A model generated the notes under the pieces. It was not told the origin of the DNA, ran no database searches, and saw only the letters and a program-made list of their open reading frames with translations. Both the position numbers and the translations under genes were made by a program. From Trigonopsis variabilis (taxonomy: Eukaryota > Ascomycota > Trigonopsidomycetes > Trigonopsidales > Trigonopsidaceae): DNA of 64,000 bases. The DNA lies in assembly GCA_003707065.3 (NCBI GenBank), contig PPXM03000012.1, forward strand, positions 124,001-188,000. Reading direction: 5' to 3'. Each line of letters begins with the position of its first letter. Positions within the stretch are counted from its first letter, which is position 1. This document shows positions 42,877 to 53,740 of the stretch, piece by piece.

Positions 42877-43230
42877 TGCTGTTGTCAAGGGCCAGTTGGT
42901 GTTGGCATCAACTGTACTGACGCGTCATCTTGTATCTTGGAACATCAGCACTCTTAGTAAATGAGTCTCTACAAGTTAACTACTTTATCAGCCAAAGTTT
43001 GAGTAGCTTTTTAATTTTTTTCGCTCTTCCTTTATTCATGTTTACCACTCTCGTGGATGTGTTTACCCAGAAATTAGACCCTTCAATGCTAATGTCACGC
43101 GTCGCGTAATTACATTTCCCTTTTAGGCACTAGGGTCTTCCCAATCTCCCCTTAATACATTTCCTTCCAATCTTGTCGTCAAGAACCTTTTAGATTCTTC
43201 CTGTTAATTTGACTTCACCGAATTTATTAA
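42877..43230. promoter_or_regulatory. UBR7-MCM2 divergent promoter with two MluI cell-cycle boxes
   Basis: 354 bp between divergent start codons. It holds ACGCGT at 42920-42925, inside the 10-bp palindrome TGACGCGTCA, and again at 43097-43102 (CACGCGTCGCG). ACGCGT is the MBF binding site that drives G1/S expression of replication genes, including MCM genes, in yeasts. The match to the neighbouring gene's role is suggestive. The hexamer is expected about 16 times per 64 kb by chance. Confidence 0.45.
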
Positions 43231-45731
43231 ATGTCTCGAAAAAGAGCAGCTTCGGACAGTGAAGGAGAACCAAGCAGTCCTCCTACTAGTCCTCGTCCAA
43301 TTGCGGGTTCTTCCCCTAGATTACCTTTTGATGATGGATTTGACCAAGAAGAGATCATTGATGAGCTAGATGACTTGGATGAGATGGCAGAGGAAAGGGA
43401 AGGAGTCGATTTGTTTGGCGAAAATATGGAAGAGTAAGATGAATGACAGAGCAAAGAACTAACGGCCTTTTCAGGGATTACAACCGACGAGACGAGCAAG
43501 ATCACTATAACTTGGGTGCAGATTATATCGACGACGAAGAATATGATGACATGGATGAAGCTCAAAGACGAGCTGTGGATGAAAGATTAAATAGACGTGA
43601 TCGAGTCTTGAATCGAACTAGATACATGGACCTGGATTCCGAAGCAGGAGAGATCCCTACTACTAGACGGCGGAGAAACGTTTATGACGATGATATAGAC
43701 TTAGAAGACCATGATCCGTTCAGTGAAGAACTGTCTTTGGCTGCCCTTGGCGATATTAAGGCATCCAGCATCCCTGAATGGGTTTCTCGTCCAAGTGTAC
43801 GAAGGACAATCACTAGGGAATTCAAAGCCTTTTTACTGGAATACACTGACGAAAACGGAAAGAGTGTGTATGGTGGACGGATCAGAGTCTTGGGTGAACT
43901 TAACAGTGAATCCTTAGAAGTCTCCTACCTTCATTTAGCCGAGTCCAAAGCTATTCTAGCGTATTTCCTGGCCAACGCTCCTGCCGAGATGCTGAGAATT
44001 ATGGATGCAGTAGCAATGGAAGCCACCGAATTACATTATCCCGATTATGCTTCTATCCACCCCGAGATTCATGTTCGAATAAGTGATCTCCCGACTATCC
44101 ACACACTTCGAGATTTAAGAGAAGCCCATATAAATACTCTGGTTCGCGTTGTTGGTGTCGTTACCAGGCGCACTGGTGTTTTCCCTCAGCTTCGCTATGT
44201 CAAGTTCACATGTAGGAAATGTGGAGCTTCCCTTGGTCCCTTCGTTCAAGAGTCGTCTCGAGCTGAAGTTCAGGTCGCCTTCTGTACGGTTTGTGGATCA
44301 CGAGGTCCTCATATGGTGGACTCACAACATACCGTCTACTCTAATTATCAAAAAATCACTCTCCAAGAACCTCCCGGTACTGTTCCTGCTGGTCGTCTTC
44401 CTAGGCACCGTGAAATCATCTTATTGGCTGACTTGATTGACTGCGCTCGACCAGGAGAAGAAATCGATTTAACCGGCATATACAAGAATGCCTTTGATGG
44501 CGTCCTGAACGCTAAAAATGGCTTTCCTGTCTTTGCTACTGTTATTGAAGCCAACATGGTCCGCAGACGGGAAGGGCGAGGAGGCTCTCTGGGGCTGACT
44601 GATGAAGAAGAGCGACAGATCCGCGATCTGGCAAAGGACCGATCTATTATTGATCGAATTATCTCATCGATTGCTCCTTCTATTTACGGCCATAGAGACA
44701 TTAAGACTGCCATTGCTGTGTCCTTATTTGGTGGAGTAGCCAAAAATGTGAATGGAAAGCATCAAATTCGTGGAGATATCAATGTTCTCTTACTTGGTGA
44801 TCCTGGTACTTCCAAGTCTCAGTTTCTCAAGTATACTGAGAAAATTGCTCCTCGTGCAGTGTTTGCGACAGGCCAAGGAGCATCAGCCGTTGGTTTGACC
44901 GCTTCTGTTCATAAGGACCCCATGACCCATGAGTGGACTCTGGAAGGAGGCGCTCTCGTCTTAGCCGATAAAGGAACATGTCTGATTGATGAGTTTGATA
45001 AAATGAACGATCAAGATCGGACTTCAATTCACGAAGCTATGGAACAGCAATCGATTTCAATTTCCAAGGCTGGTATCGTCACTACTTTGCAAGCCCGCTG
45101 CGGAATCATTTCGGCTGCAAATCCTCGCGGAGGTAGGTATGACTCTACGAAACCTTTTGCCTTGAATGTGGATCTTTCAGAGCCAATTCTCTCACGATTT
45201 GACGTCCTTTGTGTTGTGAGAGATCTTGTCAACCCTGAAAATGATGAGAGCCTGGCCCGATTTATTCTTGATTCCCACTATAGAGCTCATCCGGTAGATG
45301 ATGAGAGTCTTCAGCAGGAATTGGATCCGGAAGAATGGGAACATGTAGGAGAAGCACCTGGTCCAACAAAGACAGTCGTTGCCTCCATTGATCAAGATAT
45401 ACTTGCCAAATACATCAGGTATGCGAGAGAATATGTCCGACCAACGTTTTCGAATGCCGAAGAGGATAAGATAGCACGGGTCTATGCTGAAATGAGGCAG
45501 GAATCACTAGCTACGGGTAGCTTCCCGATCACTGTGCGTCATTTAGAAAGCATCATCCGACTGTCGGAGTCGTTTGCCAAAATGCGATTATCTGACTATG
45601 TCTCTTCTGCAGATGTCGATAGAGCCATCAAGGTATCGATTGAGTCGTTCGTTGGCGCACAAAAGATCAGCGTCAAGCGGAGTCTGGAAAAGAGCTTAAT
45701 GAAGTATGTCTTACCGCGACGGCGGCGATGA
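43231..45731 (+). CDS. MCM2: DNA replication licensing factor MCM2
   Basis: Subunit of the MCM2-7 replicative helicase loaded at origins in G1. Exons 43231-43433 and 43475-45731, with a 41-nt intron near the 5' end; 819 aa. The N-terminus is Ser/Pro-rich and acidic, the histone-binding and DDK-target region. The zinc motif CRKCGASL...CTVCGSRG lies near residue 312. The AAA+ core has Walker A GDPGTSKSQ (~509), Walker B CLIDEFDKM (~570) and the arginine finger SRFD (~640). The GDPGTSKSQFLKY and early LGDIKASSIPEWV blocks fit MCM2 rather than MCM3-7. Confidence 0.97.
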
Positions 45732-45872
45732 GAGTTGAGCTGAGGAGGTATCGATGGTGAGGCTGAGTGGTCTTTGGTTGTATATTTGGTTAATCTTAAT
45801 TTGAAAATGATGTTCAACATGAGAGAGTTTAAGGAACAGATAGATAATGGACAAGGTAGACTATATACAAGC

Positions 45873-46695
45873 TTAATGTTTCGTTGTCCTGAAATCAATC
45901 ACATCCAATGCGTCTTTTTCTATAAGAACCTGGCCCGCCTTAAGAATCATCCGCACGTCCACATTTTCCGGACGGACGACCCTTGAAGCTTTTTTGAGCG
46001 ATGTGAGATTCATTTCAAGATTAGGTAGTGCCTTTGTTGAGATAAATAGCAAGTTTTTATCCTGCCAGCCGAATGTTTCGAAAAGATCTCGCAAAAATGC
46101 CTTTCTAGGGCTTTCAACATCAAGTGGACCATCAACAACGATCAGTTTGCCTCCTCGGTAGGCAGAACTAAGAGCCGTCCGTAATGCTAAATGGTATAAT
46201 CGCATCACTATGCCTGTAGCATGGTTGACAGGGGCATGAGGTCCGTGAGCTTTTGTGGTTCCTAGTAAAGGAGAATTCCGATCTCCCAAACGCGCCCGAC
46301 CTGAGCCTTTCTGGGGTCTTAATTTCCTTCGACTATACGGTCCTTGATTTCTGCTTAGAGAAGTAGCCGATCCGACTCTTGCTTTGTTGGCTTCATAGAC
46401 CACCGCTTTCCATAGGATATCCTTTCTCGGTTGAAGGTAAAGAAGATCGGCTTTCATAGGAATCGGTGAAACTGGCTCTAACGATGGAAACTTATAAAGA
46501 GAAGTTAAAACATGGCTTGGTTTCACTATCAAGTTAGCGTTTCTTGTCTCAGATCCTAGACTCACCAGCAACGCTTTTCAGTTCAAAGTTCGCCAATCGC
46601 GCATTATGCGTCTCAGCAGACGTCAGTTTCGATGACAAGTTAACGCAAGAAGATGTGAAATGCCGGATGGCACTATTTCTGAACATAAACTTCAT
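45873..46695 (-). CDS. MRPL4: Mitochondrial large-subunit ribosomal protein uL4m
   Basis: Structural protein of the mitochondrial 54S subunit, lining the exit tunnel. Exons 46695-46566 and 46525-45873 (40-nt intron with GCTAACTTGATAG end); 260 aa. The first exon supplies a basic mitochondrial presequence (MKFMFRNSAIRHFTSS). The L4 core includes RKDILWKAVVYEANKARVG, the basic tunnel loop RRKLRPQKGSGRARLGDRN and GPHAPVNHATG. A second in-frame ATG lies three codons later. Divergent from the mL38 gene, 544 bp away. Confidence 0.93.
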
Positions 46696-47239
46696 CAGTC
46701 AAAAATTTGGCTGGCTGTAGATTGTGGACTGGGTCTGAATTGATGGTGTAGCTCTCAGTCTGCGTATGGTGTAGCGCTCATTCCCGCCGAGACAAGCACT
46801 ACTGGAAATCCAGCCAGACAGGTATCTCTGCCATTATCTACATTTTACTGTTCTGAAGATGGCTGCCTTGGTTCTGATGACGGTATATTCCAATATACAA
46901 TACATTGAAAGCAAGAAGACTAAATAGATCTGGAAGGTTGAAGTCTATTAGTACAAGAAAACAGCGCAGATGAGATAGCATGACCGAGAGGTCTTCCATT
47001 TCACAATTGGCTCTAGTGTGCCTTTCTGTAGTGTTCGAAGGACCACCCTGAAACCCAGAACTAATCGAAAATATAGAATAGTTGGTCATCAGAATATCTA
47101 CGTAAATCCCACTGTTGTGGATCAGACGGTGAATAACTAATTACTAGCTTTCCTAAGAACTTTTCATGCTCTACTATATATAGGTTTGTTGCAACATGGA
47201 GAGCCTAATAGGCGCCGTTGCTACGCAAAAAACTTCATC
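46696..47239. other. Intergenic region, uL4m / mL38 divergent promoter
   Basis: 544 bp serving two mitochondrial ribosomal protein genes. Near 46726-46781 the motif GGTGTAG occurs twice (TGATGGTGTAGCTCTCA and TATGGTGTAGCGCTCA). No coding feature was recognised. Confidence 0.5.
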
Positions 47240-48394
47240 ATGAACCGTCTCTGGTCGGTGCGGAATCTGGTCCAGCGTCGGTTTCAATCGACCATTCGGT
47301 TGGCTGATAAAAATAATGAGGCGATAGAGGTCGTCTCACCTGCCAGTGGAAATAAATTGCTAGTCAATAGGAGCTTGGTCATCAACAATCCTATGATCCG
47401 CGAGAAGATCCTCTCTTCCGATGGCTCGACTCCCGGGTCATTGCGGTCAAAGCGATATAGGATGCGATATAAGTCTCCAGATTTTATCGGAGAGGCATAT
47501 CTGGAGGCACAGAAATTCCTCGAGACCGACCGTGCTGCAAAGTATTCCGAGATAGATCGACTCCAAGCAAAAGTGGACCGCCTCTTAGAGGGAAAGACAT
47601 TTGACGAATGCTCACAAGAAAATAAGACCAAGATCTGGAGTTTGCGAAAAACTATCAACGAACTTCGCGTGCTGGCTGAAATTAATAATCCGGAGCCCTA
47701 TTTTAATTTCAAAGTTGGACAAGTCGATATGAATGAGCCGATTTATCAACATTACGCTCGAGAAGAGTGGTACAAGTTCAAGTTGCTTCGTCTTATAGAT
47801 CGAATGGAAACCTTCAAAGTGATCCCTGATACTATGCCAACGTTGAAGCCACATGTCGATGTGGATATCCGGTTTCCGGGATTTAAACGACAGTGGGTCG
47901 AGCCTGGAGTCTATCTACCCTCTAATGTCTGCTGTTATCGCCCTCAGATCAGAATCCAGCAATTTGAAGAGGGAGAAAATTATTATACGGTTGCTTTAGT
48001 TGACCCTGATACTCCCGATATCGAGAATGATACCTATTCGACGAGTTTGAAATGGTTAGTGAGCAACATCAAGATCGATGCCAATCACCCTGACGCCGAT
48101 CTGGCTGCTGCTAATGAGATCTCTGCTTATGTCCCTCCGACTGCACAGAAGAATGGCCCTTATCATCGTCTATCACTGTGGGTATTCCGACAGCAAGATG
48201 GGCCTGTCGAAGTTGGTCAAGTCTCAACGGAAAACTTTGATATCCGAGAGTTCGCTGCCAAGCACCATCTACGAGCTTCTGGGGCCCATCTGTGGAGAGT
48301 CAAGTGGGACCGCTTCACTGATCTAGTCCGCCGACGATTCAATATGGGTGACGATATTGTCTTCAACCGGCATCCTGTTCTCAACAAGTTTTAG
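47240..48394 (+). CDS. MRPL38: Mitochondrial large-subunit ribosomal protein mL38 (PEBP fold)
   Basis: Mitochondrion-specific 54S protein, homologue of yeast Mrpl35 and human MRPL38. The 384-aa protein starts at the ATG at 47240 with a basic presequence (MNRLWSVRNLVQRRFQSTIR). An N-terminal helical region follows, then a phosphatidylethanolamine-binding-protein fold at about residues 200-370 (YTVALVDPDTPD, LKWLVSNIKI, YVPPTAQKNGPYHRLSLWVF). The acidic DPDTP and GPYHR motifs are the usual PEBP landmarks. An upstream in-frame start at 47186 is a TTG and is not used. Convergent with IMP1. Confidence 0.93.
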   Translation: MNRLWSVRNLVQRRFQSTIRLADKNNEAIEVVSPASGNKLLVNRSLVINNPMIREKILSSDGSTPGSLRSKRYRMRYKSPDFIGEAYLEAQKFLETDRAAKYSEIDRLQAKVDRLLEGKTFDECSQENKTKIWSLRKTINELRVLAEINNPEPYFNFKVGQVDMNEPIYQHYAREEWYKFKLLRLIDRMETFKVIPDTMPTLKPHVDVDIRFPGFKRQWVEPGVYLPSNVCCYRPQIRIQQFEEGENYYTVALVDPDTPDIENDTYSTSLKWLVSNIKIDANHPDADLAAANEISAYVPPTAQKNGPYHRLSLWVFRQQDGPVEVGQVSTENFDIREFAAKHHLRASGAHLWRVKWDRFTDLVRRRFNMGDDIVFNRHPVLNKF

Positions 48395-48534
48395 ATCACC
48401 TACGGTTGTTAGGAACCTCAACGAACGATTCCTCAATGGGAGCAACGAGTCCTCCGTCCACTGAACTGCCCCGGTCTACTAAAGCTCGTCAAAATTCTCC
48501 TTGACCCATAATCCCTTTTTAGTGTACATAATCA

Positions 48535-49020
48535 TCATTCATAGTCCGAGAATGTGTTCCTCAGTAGCTGGAATGTGTGCAAGTTGTAATAGGCCAGCGC
48601 CTTTCCTCGAATGAGAGCTAAAGGAAGAGGACCGTAAGAACGTGAGTCATTGGAAAAAGGTAAGTTGTCTCCTGTCACCCAACAATGCCCCTTAGGAATA
48701 ATAATATAGCTGTCTTTCCCATTACTCGGGTCCAATTGGATGATATCCCCTGCTAACCCAGTCACTCGTTTACAGGCCAACGTCGACGGATCATCCGGTT
48801 TCACCAACGTAACCACGTCTCCCTGGCGAATGTCTCGTCCTCGGCGGTAATAGTGCAGACCCAGTAGCATTGTGCCTTCAACTGGAATTGTCGGAAGCAT
48901 GCTTTCTCCAAGACTGCTCCCGGTTTCGATGATCCTCGTGTGTAGAAAGTGGATCCCGAAACCGATTCGAATCGCTATTGACAGGCTTCTCCAGCTAAGC
49001 ATGCCATTTATGGCGTACAT
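48535..49020 (-). CDS. IMP1: Mitochondrial inner membrane protease subunit 1 (IMP1)
   Basis: Type I signal-peptidase-like protease on the outer face of the inner membrane that removes sorting signals from intermembrane-space proteins. The 161-aa protein starts at the ATG at 49020 with one membrane helix (WRSLSIAIRIGFGIHFL). Catalytic Ser40 is in LGESMLPT and the general-base Lys84 in ACKRVTGLAGD. Substrate-pocket strands are GHCWVTGDN and SRSYGPLP. The length matches Imp1, which lacks extra domains. A single frame with no intron. Confidence 0.94.
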   Translation of the reverse strand: MYAINGMLSWRSLSIAIRIGFGIHFLHTRIIETGSSLGESMLPTIPVEGTMLLGLHYYRRGRDIRQGDVVTLVKPDDPSTLACKRVTGLAGDIIQLDPSNGKDSYIIIPKGHCWVTGDNLPFSNDSRSYGPLPLALIRGKALAYYNLHTFQLLRNTFSDYE

Positions 49021-49943
49021 CGAACGGCAATCTCGCGCGTATGACGAGCTCGAGTATACTCGAGAATATGGTAACGTCTAACCGTATTGAAGTTTTTGTG
49101 TTACTGGTGGACAACAGTGCAGCCATGCTCAAATATAACCCTTCCGCTTTTCTGAACGGGCCACCTGACGTATGTTGCTTTACAGAGCAGTATGTTTATG
49201 CATGACTTTGCATTAAAATCGGAGATGAAGGCCTTTTCCATCATAAGACCATTCTATTCGCTCAATGTGTCTGTGATTATAGCTCTGATGTGCATAAATG
49301 GCAGCATAATACTAATACATGCAGTAGACGATATGCTAGGGAAGAAAGTTTTGATGTTGGAGATCTGCTGAGGTCTGGTTGTGTCCATGAAGGTAGGAAA
49401 ATGGACGACGTACTGTCAGGACTTTATAGAAGAATTCCGAGTCTATACCACGGCTAGCTCGATCAAATATCTTGGCAAGAGCATACAAGTCTCAGATTTA
49501 TATCCTAATATTGACAAACTGATTTCCTGCCAGGTACGGTGAGTCGCTATACCTGGGAGGCTGGAAGACGTGTGTCCAATGACACACTATATGCTAGCCT
49601 CGGTCTTGCAGTTACATGCTGCTCAGTTGTCTTCTTAGAGAAATGAGTGGGGTAAAAAGGAGTTTTTGCTTGGAATGGATCGATTTAGATGATAGAGAGA
49701 ACAAGCTAATCACAAAGCTCAATACCCAGATCACCAGACATATACCGTCGGTTCAGAGACTCAAAGAAGAGATAAAACAAGATTTAAAAATTAATATGTA
49801 CGAAAGATTCGGCAGCTATTGGATGCAGTTTGATAGATGCATGAACCGGCATGACTGCCTGAATCTCTGCATTAACTTGGAATATAAATAACGAGAATGG
49901 CATGCATTGGAATTATCCTTGTCGTGCACTCTAAAATAGTCCT
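49021..49943. other. Intergenic region, IMP1 to small membrane-protein candidate
   Basis: About 920 bp. A 91-codon plus-strand frame at 49616-49891 has no recognised family and no supporting splice signals; it is not called. No RNA gene was recognised. Confidence 0.4.
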
Positions 49944-50303
49944 ATGTCTTTTTCCAATTCTTCAAGTGCCTTCCCTTTTGATGAAAACCAAGTTGGCGAG
50001 ATTTGCCAAGTTCTTCAGACTTCTATGGGACCTTTAATGCCGGAGCAGATCTCTTCTATTTTCACTGATCTTCCGTCCCACCTGCATGCAATTCTCGTTT
50101 TGGCATCTTTTATGATCAGGTCTCTTAAAAGGCTTCGTGGATGGCTCAAAAGGCAGCTGTACAAGCTCACCGATTCCGCCAGTCCAAGAATAAGACGTCT
50201 TCTTATTCGTTATAAGCTGCCTGAGGTTACTTCATTTGCTATTGTCCTTATAATCGCTGCTCTTCTTCTCTGCAGTATTGTTTGCTTATTCACTGCAGTT
50301 TGA
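49944..50303 (+). CDS. Small putative membrane protein, unknown family
   Basis: A 119-aa frame from the ATG at 49944. The N-terminal half is soluble-looking (FPFDENQVGEICQVLQ, MPEQISSIFTDLPSHLHAIL) and is followed by a basic stretch (RSLKRLRGWLKRQLYK, SPRIRRLLIRYK). The last 25 residues form a strongly hydrophobic helix (FAIVLIIAALLLCSIVCLF) ending in AV. The pattern of a positive cluster then a C-terminal helix suggests a tail-anchored protein. I do not recognise a family. It stands alone in a long gene-poor region, so chance cannot be excluded. Balanced codon use and coherent topology favour a real gene. Confidence 0.45.
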   Translation: MSFSNSSSAFPFDENQVGEICQVLQTSMGPLMPEQISSIFTDLPSHLHAILVLASFMIRSLKRLRGWLKRQLYKLTDSASPRIRRLLIRYKLPEVTSFAIVLIIAALLLCSIVCLFTAV

Positions 50304-51483
50304 TTAGATTTTCTGGCTATATGGTGCATACCCGAGGTTTTGTTACAGTTTTCCACTTCTTTGTATCTGCGATATATGTCTTGCGTTTCAGACGTGAACT
50401 TTACATTTGGTAAACATGGTTTTTATGCTGTTATGATCTCTTGTTATGAATATGTGCCTTTATGATCATTGTATTTCTTTTTTTATTTCATTTAACTGCT
50501 GTTGAGTTTCATTGTAACTTTTGAACTCTATTTGTCGGGTCTTGACTGTATGAGCTCTTACTCATCGCCAAGGTCTGCGCTCCAGGAAGACTCCATTGTT
50601 TACTCCAATGATGCGTTCATTACAAGAGCGTAGCCTCTGATATTAATGCGCATTTGTAATCAATTCAATTGTTTGCAAAATCAATTCTCAATGATCTTTC
50701 TTGTACTTTAGTCGTCAAGTCCACTAACTCCGACCTTTCTCCGTGATGAAGGGTACTATATCTTCCAGGCTTCTCTCTACGCGTTAAATCAATACGAAAT
50801 TCCCGTTGGATATAGTGCAGCTTAAAGTCTACTCCGCCTAGCCCTTCTTACCTATAGAACTTAGATTCGGCTCTGCAATTATGTCAACGTCACTTTCGAT
50901 CTCTGCGCCGCATAAGTCGTCGCCGAGATGCTCCAGTCAAATGTCGAACGGGGGAATACGGAAGGAAAGGTGATATGTGATAGAGCGATATAAGCTAGAA
51001 GGACGAAGCTAGTCCGTAAGAATACTTTTTAGAAATTGCCCACTCGGATTACAATAAGTCAGAGGAGCCACCTAGAAGTGCCCACTCAAGTCGTGGCCGC
51101 GCTGCTACGAGGGCAAGCAATCCACCGTCATACACGGGTGGGTGACGTCGGGTTAAGAAACTTGTATGATTATGCTCTCGGAAGAGTTGCGAAAAACAAG
51201 AAGAGTCTGATTAATTGAATGAATTTATAAATATGCCGTTAAAAGGTTCTGGTTTGACCGAAACTCGGAAAAAGGTTATTCCGAGGGACCAATAGCTCTT
51301 AAGCAAAGTAGCGGAAGTTGGAGGATTTAGAAAGCAATTTAGGTCAATGGACGTAGAGATGAATGATCCACGAGAAAAGAGCGTGCTTGTGCGTTCCGTT
51401 TGGCTGGAAGACGGGCCTTAGACGGCCGAGAGTGATCGTTAATATGCCGTCGACTTCTGGCAAGCAAAACCATTCCTCTTACC
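50304..51483. other. Intergenic region upstream of dihydroxyacetone kinase
   Basis: About 1.2 kb, T-rich at 50330-50530 and more balanced after. Frames are short and unlike known proteins. No RNA gene or repeat was recognised. Confidence 0.45.
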
Positions 51484-53253
51484 ATGTCTACCAAACACTT
51501 TAAACAAGAAGGAGATCTCGTTGATAATGCTCTTAAAGGAATTTGCTATTCCAATCCTGAATTATCATTAATTGAGCACCATCGGGTAGTCTATCGAAAG
51601 CCCAATCCCGATCAAGTGTCCGTTTTGTCGGGAGGAGGCTCCGGACATGAGCCAACCCATGCTGGATTCGTGGGATTGGGCATGTTGACTGCCGCAGTTT
51701 CTGGCGCAATTTTTGCTTCTCCTTCGACCAAGCAGATCTTGGCGGGAGTTAAGGCGACTGAAACCCCCAAAGGTACTTTGATCGTTGTTAAGAACTATAC
51801 TGGAGATGTTCTTCATTTTGGCCTTACTGCGGAACGTGCAAAGGCTCTGAATTATCCTGTCAAAGTTGTGGTTGTTGGTGATGATGTTGCTGTGGGTAAA
51901 AAGCAGGGAGGGTTGGTTGGTCGTCGAGGTTTGGCTGGGACCGTCTTGGTTCACAAGGTTGCTGGCGCTGCTGCTGCTAAAGGACTCTCTCTTGAAGAGG
52001 TCGCTAAGCATGCTCAGAATGTGATTGATCATACGGTCACGATCGGTGCTTCATTAGATCATGCTTCTGTTCCTGGTCGAGACCCCAGTGAAGACGAGCT
52101 TCTGGCACCCAAAGAAATGGAGCTTGGTATGGGTATCCACAACGAACATGGAGTCAAGAAAATCTCTCCCATCCCCTCTGCTCATTCTCTGATCAAAGAC
52201 GAGATGCTTCCTCTTCTCTTGGATCAGAATGACAAGGATCGTGCTTTTGTTCAGTTCTCCAAACAAGACGAGATCGTGGTCCTAATTAATAATTTGGGTG
52301 GTCTGTCTGTTTTGGAACTCTATGCTTTCGCCGGAGAGACTGTTTCTCTTCTCGAATCTGAGTACGGTTTCACCCCTGCCCGAGTCTTCATTGGTTCGTA
52401 CACGACCGCCCTCAATGGCCCTGGCGTCTCAATTACGATTTTGAACGCCTCCAAGGCAGGCAGTGACATCTTGTCTTTCCTTGATGCCCCCACTACTGCC
52501 CCAGGCTGGGCCAATTCACTTCCAGCAGATGCCTGGAAAAATGGTGCTTCTCTTAAGATTGATAAGGAGAGCGACGGCCGACCCGATTATGATCCTTCTG
52601 GCGTCAAAGCTGACCCTGCCGTCTTCAAAAAGCTTCTCAGCTCTGCGTTTGATATGGTCTACATGGAGGAGCCTCGCATTACGCGATATGACACCGTTGC
52701 TGGTGATGGCGATTGTGGTGAGACGTTAGTTGCTGGTGCTAAAGGTATCTCTACCGCCCTTAAAAGCGGCGATCTACCGGTCGATGACGCTGTCAATGGC
52801 ATCTCTGCCATCGCTGAGATAGTGGAGGACTCGATGGGCGGCACCTCTGGTGGTCTTTATGCCATCTTCTTGTCTGCCTTGGCCCAGGGTGTCCGTAACG
52901 CTGCCGCCGAATCAAAGAGTGACAAGATTACCATTCCCATTATTTCAAAAGCTTCTGGATTTGCCCTTGAGTCTTTGTATAAATACACCGCTGCTCGAGA
53001 GGGTGACCGGACCCTGATCGATGCTCTTGCACCTTTCGTCAAGACATTGGCCGATACTCAAAACGTGGCCAAAGCCGCCCATGCTGCCTTCCTCGGAGCG
53101 GAACACACTCGTAAATTGGAAGCCAAGTTTGGACGTGCTTCTTATGTTGCCAAAGAGGAACTGGCTCAGTTTGATGACGAAGGCGGTCTTCCAGATCCCG
53201 GAGCTGTTGGTGTTGCTGCCATCGTCAAGGGATTTGCAGAGGCTCTTGAGTAA
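51484..53253 (+). CDS. DAK1: Dihydroxyacetone kinase
   Basis: ATP-dependent kinase that converts dihydroxyacetone to its phosphate, detoxifying it and feeding glycerol carbon to glycolysis. The 589-aa single-frame protein has the DhaK domain (about 1-340) with GGGSGHEPTHAGFVG and MGIHNEHG, whose His (~219) binds the substrate covalently. The DhaL ATP-binding domain (about 395-589) has DTVAGDGDCGETL, which supplies the metal-binding aspartates, and MGGTSGGLYAIFLSAL. The domain order and length fit the ATP-using eukaryotic form. No introns. It ends convergently with SmD2, whose stop is 105 bp away. Confidence 0.97.
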   Translation: MSTKHFKQEGDLVDNALKGICYSNPELSLIEHHRVVYRKPNPDQVSVLSGGGSGHEPTHAGFVGLGMLTAAVSGAIFASPSTKQILAGVKATETPKGTLIVVKNYTGDVLHFGLTAERAKALNYPVKVVVVGDDVAVGKKQGGLVGRRGLAGTVLVHKVAGAAAAKGLSLEEVAKHAQNVIDHTVTIGASLDHASVPGRDPSEDELLAPKEMELGMGIHNEHGVKKISPIPSAHSLIKDEMLPLLLDQNDKDRAFVQFSKQDEIVVLINNLGGLSVLELYAFAGETVSLLESEYGFTPARVFIGSYTTALNGPGVSITILNASKAGSDILSFLDAPTTAPGWANSLPADAWKNGASLKIDKESDGRPDYDPSGVKADPAVFKKLLSSAFDMVYMEEPRITRYDTVAGDGDCGETLVAGAKGISTALKSGDLPVDDAVNGISAIAEIVEDSMGGTSGGLYAIFLSALAQGVRNAAAESKSDKITIPIISKASGFALESLYKYTAAREGDRTLIDALAPFVKTLADTQNVAKAAHAAFLGAEHTRKLEAKFGRASYVAKEELAQFDDEGGLPDPGAVGVAAIVKGFAEALE

Positions 53254-53357
53254 AAGAGTCCTAAAGGAATGGTGATGGACACGGTCTCTGGCGTGGCTCA
53301 TGTACAAGTTAGAGCTTACAACTACCATAAGAATTCATGCATCCGTTCTAGTATACA

Positions 53358-53740
53358 TCAAGCAGTACTGCGTAAAACCAAAATAACAGAGTCTCCCCGT
53401 AGAAACATTTTTGAGATGAACCGATCCTTGTTGACTGGCTTGAGCTTTTTCCCTGATGCCGAGCGAGGAGTTTCCGTCCACATCTCCTTGACGTTCTCAA
53501 GGACCATATTCGAATGGCGGTCGAAAGCTTTAACTCTAGCTAATAACTTGTGATTATTTCGACAACTGATTAGGACTTGGGAGTGGTTCTGGACCGCAGC
53601 TTGAAGGACAGATAGCGGTCCGTTCGAGAACTCATACTCCTCTAATTTTGCAATCTCAAATTCAGACAATTCGCTGCGAGGGCGATTAACAAATTCTCTA
53701 GATCAGTTAGCCCAGTATTCTCTGCGATTCCTTACGCCAT
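53358..53740 (-). CDS. SMD2: Small nuclear ribonucleoprotein Sm D2
   Basis: Core Sm-ring protein of the spliceosomal U1, U2, U4 and U5 snRNPs. The first exon is only five coding bases (ATGGC, 53740-53736). A 38-nt intron (53698-53735, branch CTAAC, acceptor TAG) leads to exon 53697-53358. The product is 114 aa and starts [12 protein letters not shown], matching the conserved SmD2 N-terminus that the unspliced frame lacks. Sm motifs: [20 protein letters not shown] (Sm1), [11 protein letters not shown], then [13 protein letters not shown] (Sm2). Confidence 0.95.

Noticed and set aside
49616-49891. 91-codon plus-strand frame before the small membrane-protein candidate
   Set aside because: No domain, irregular composition and no splice signals joining it to the next frame; not supported.
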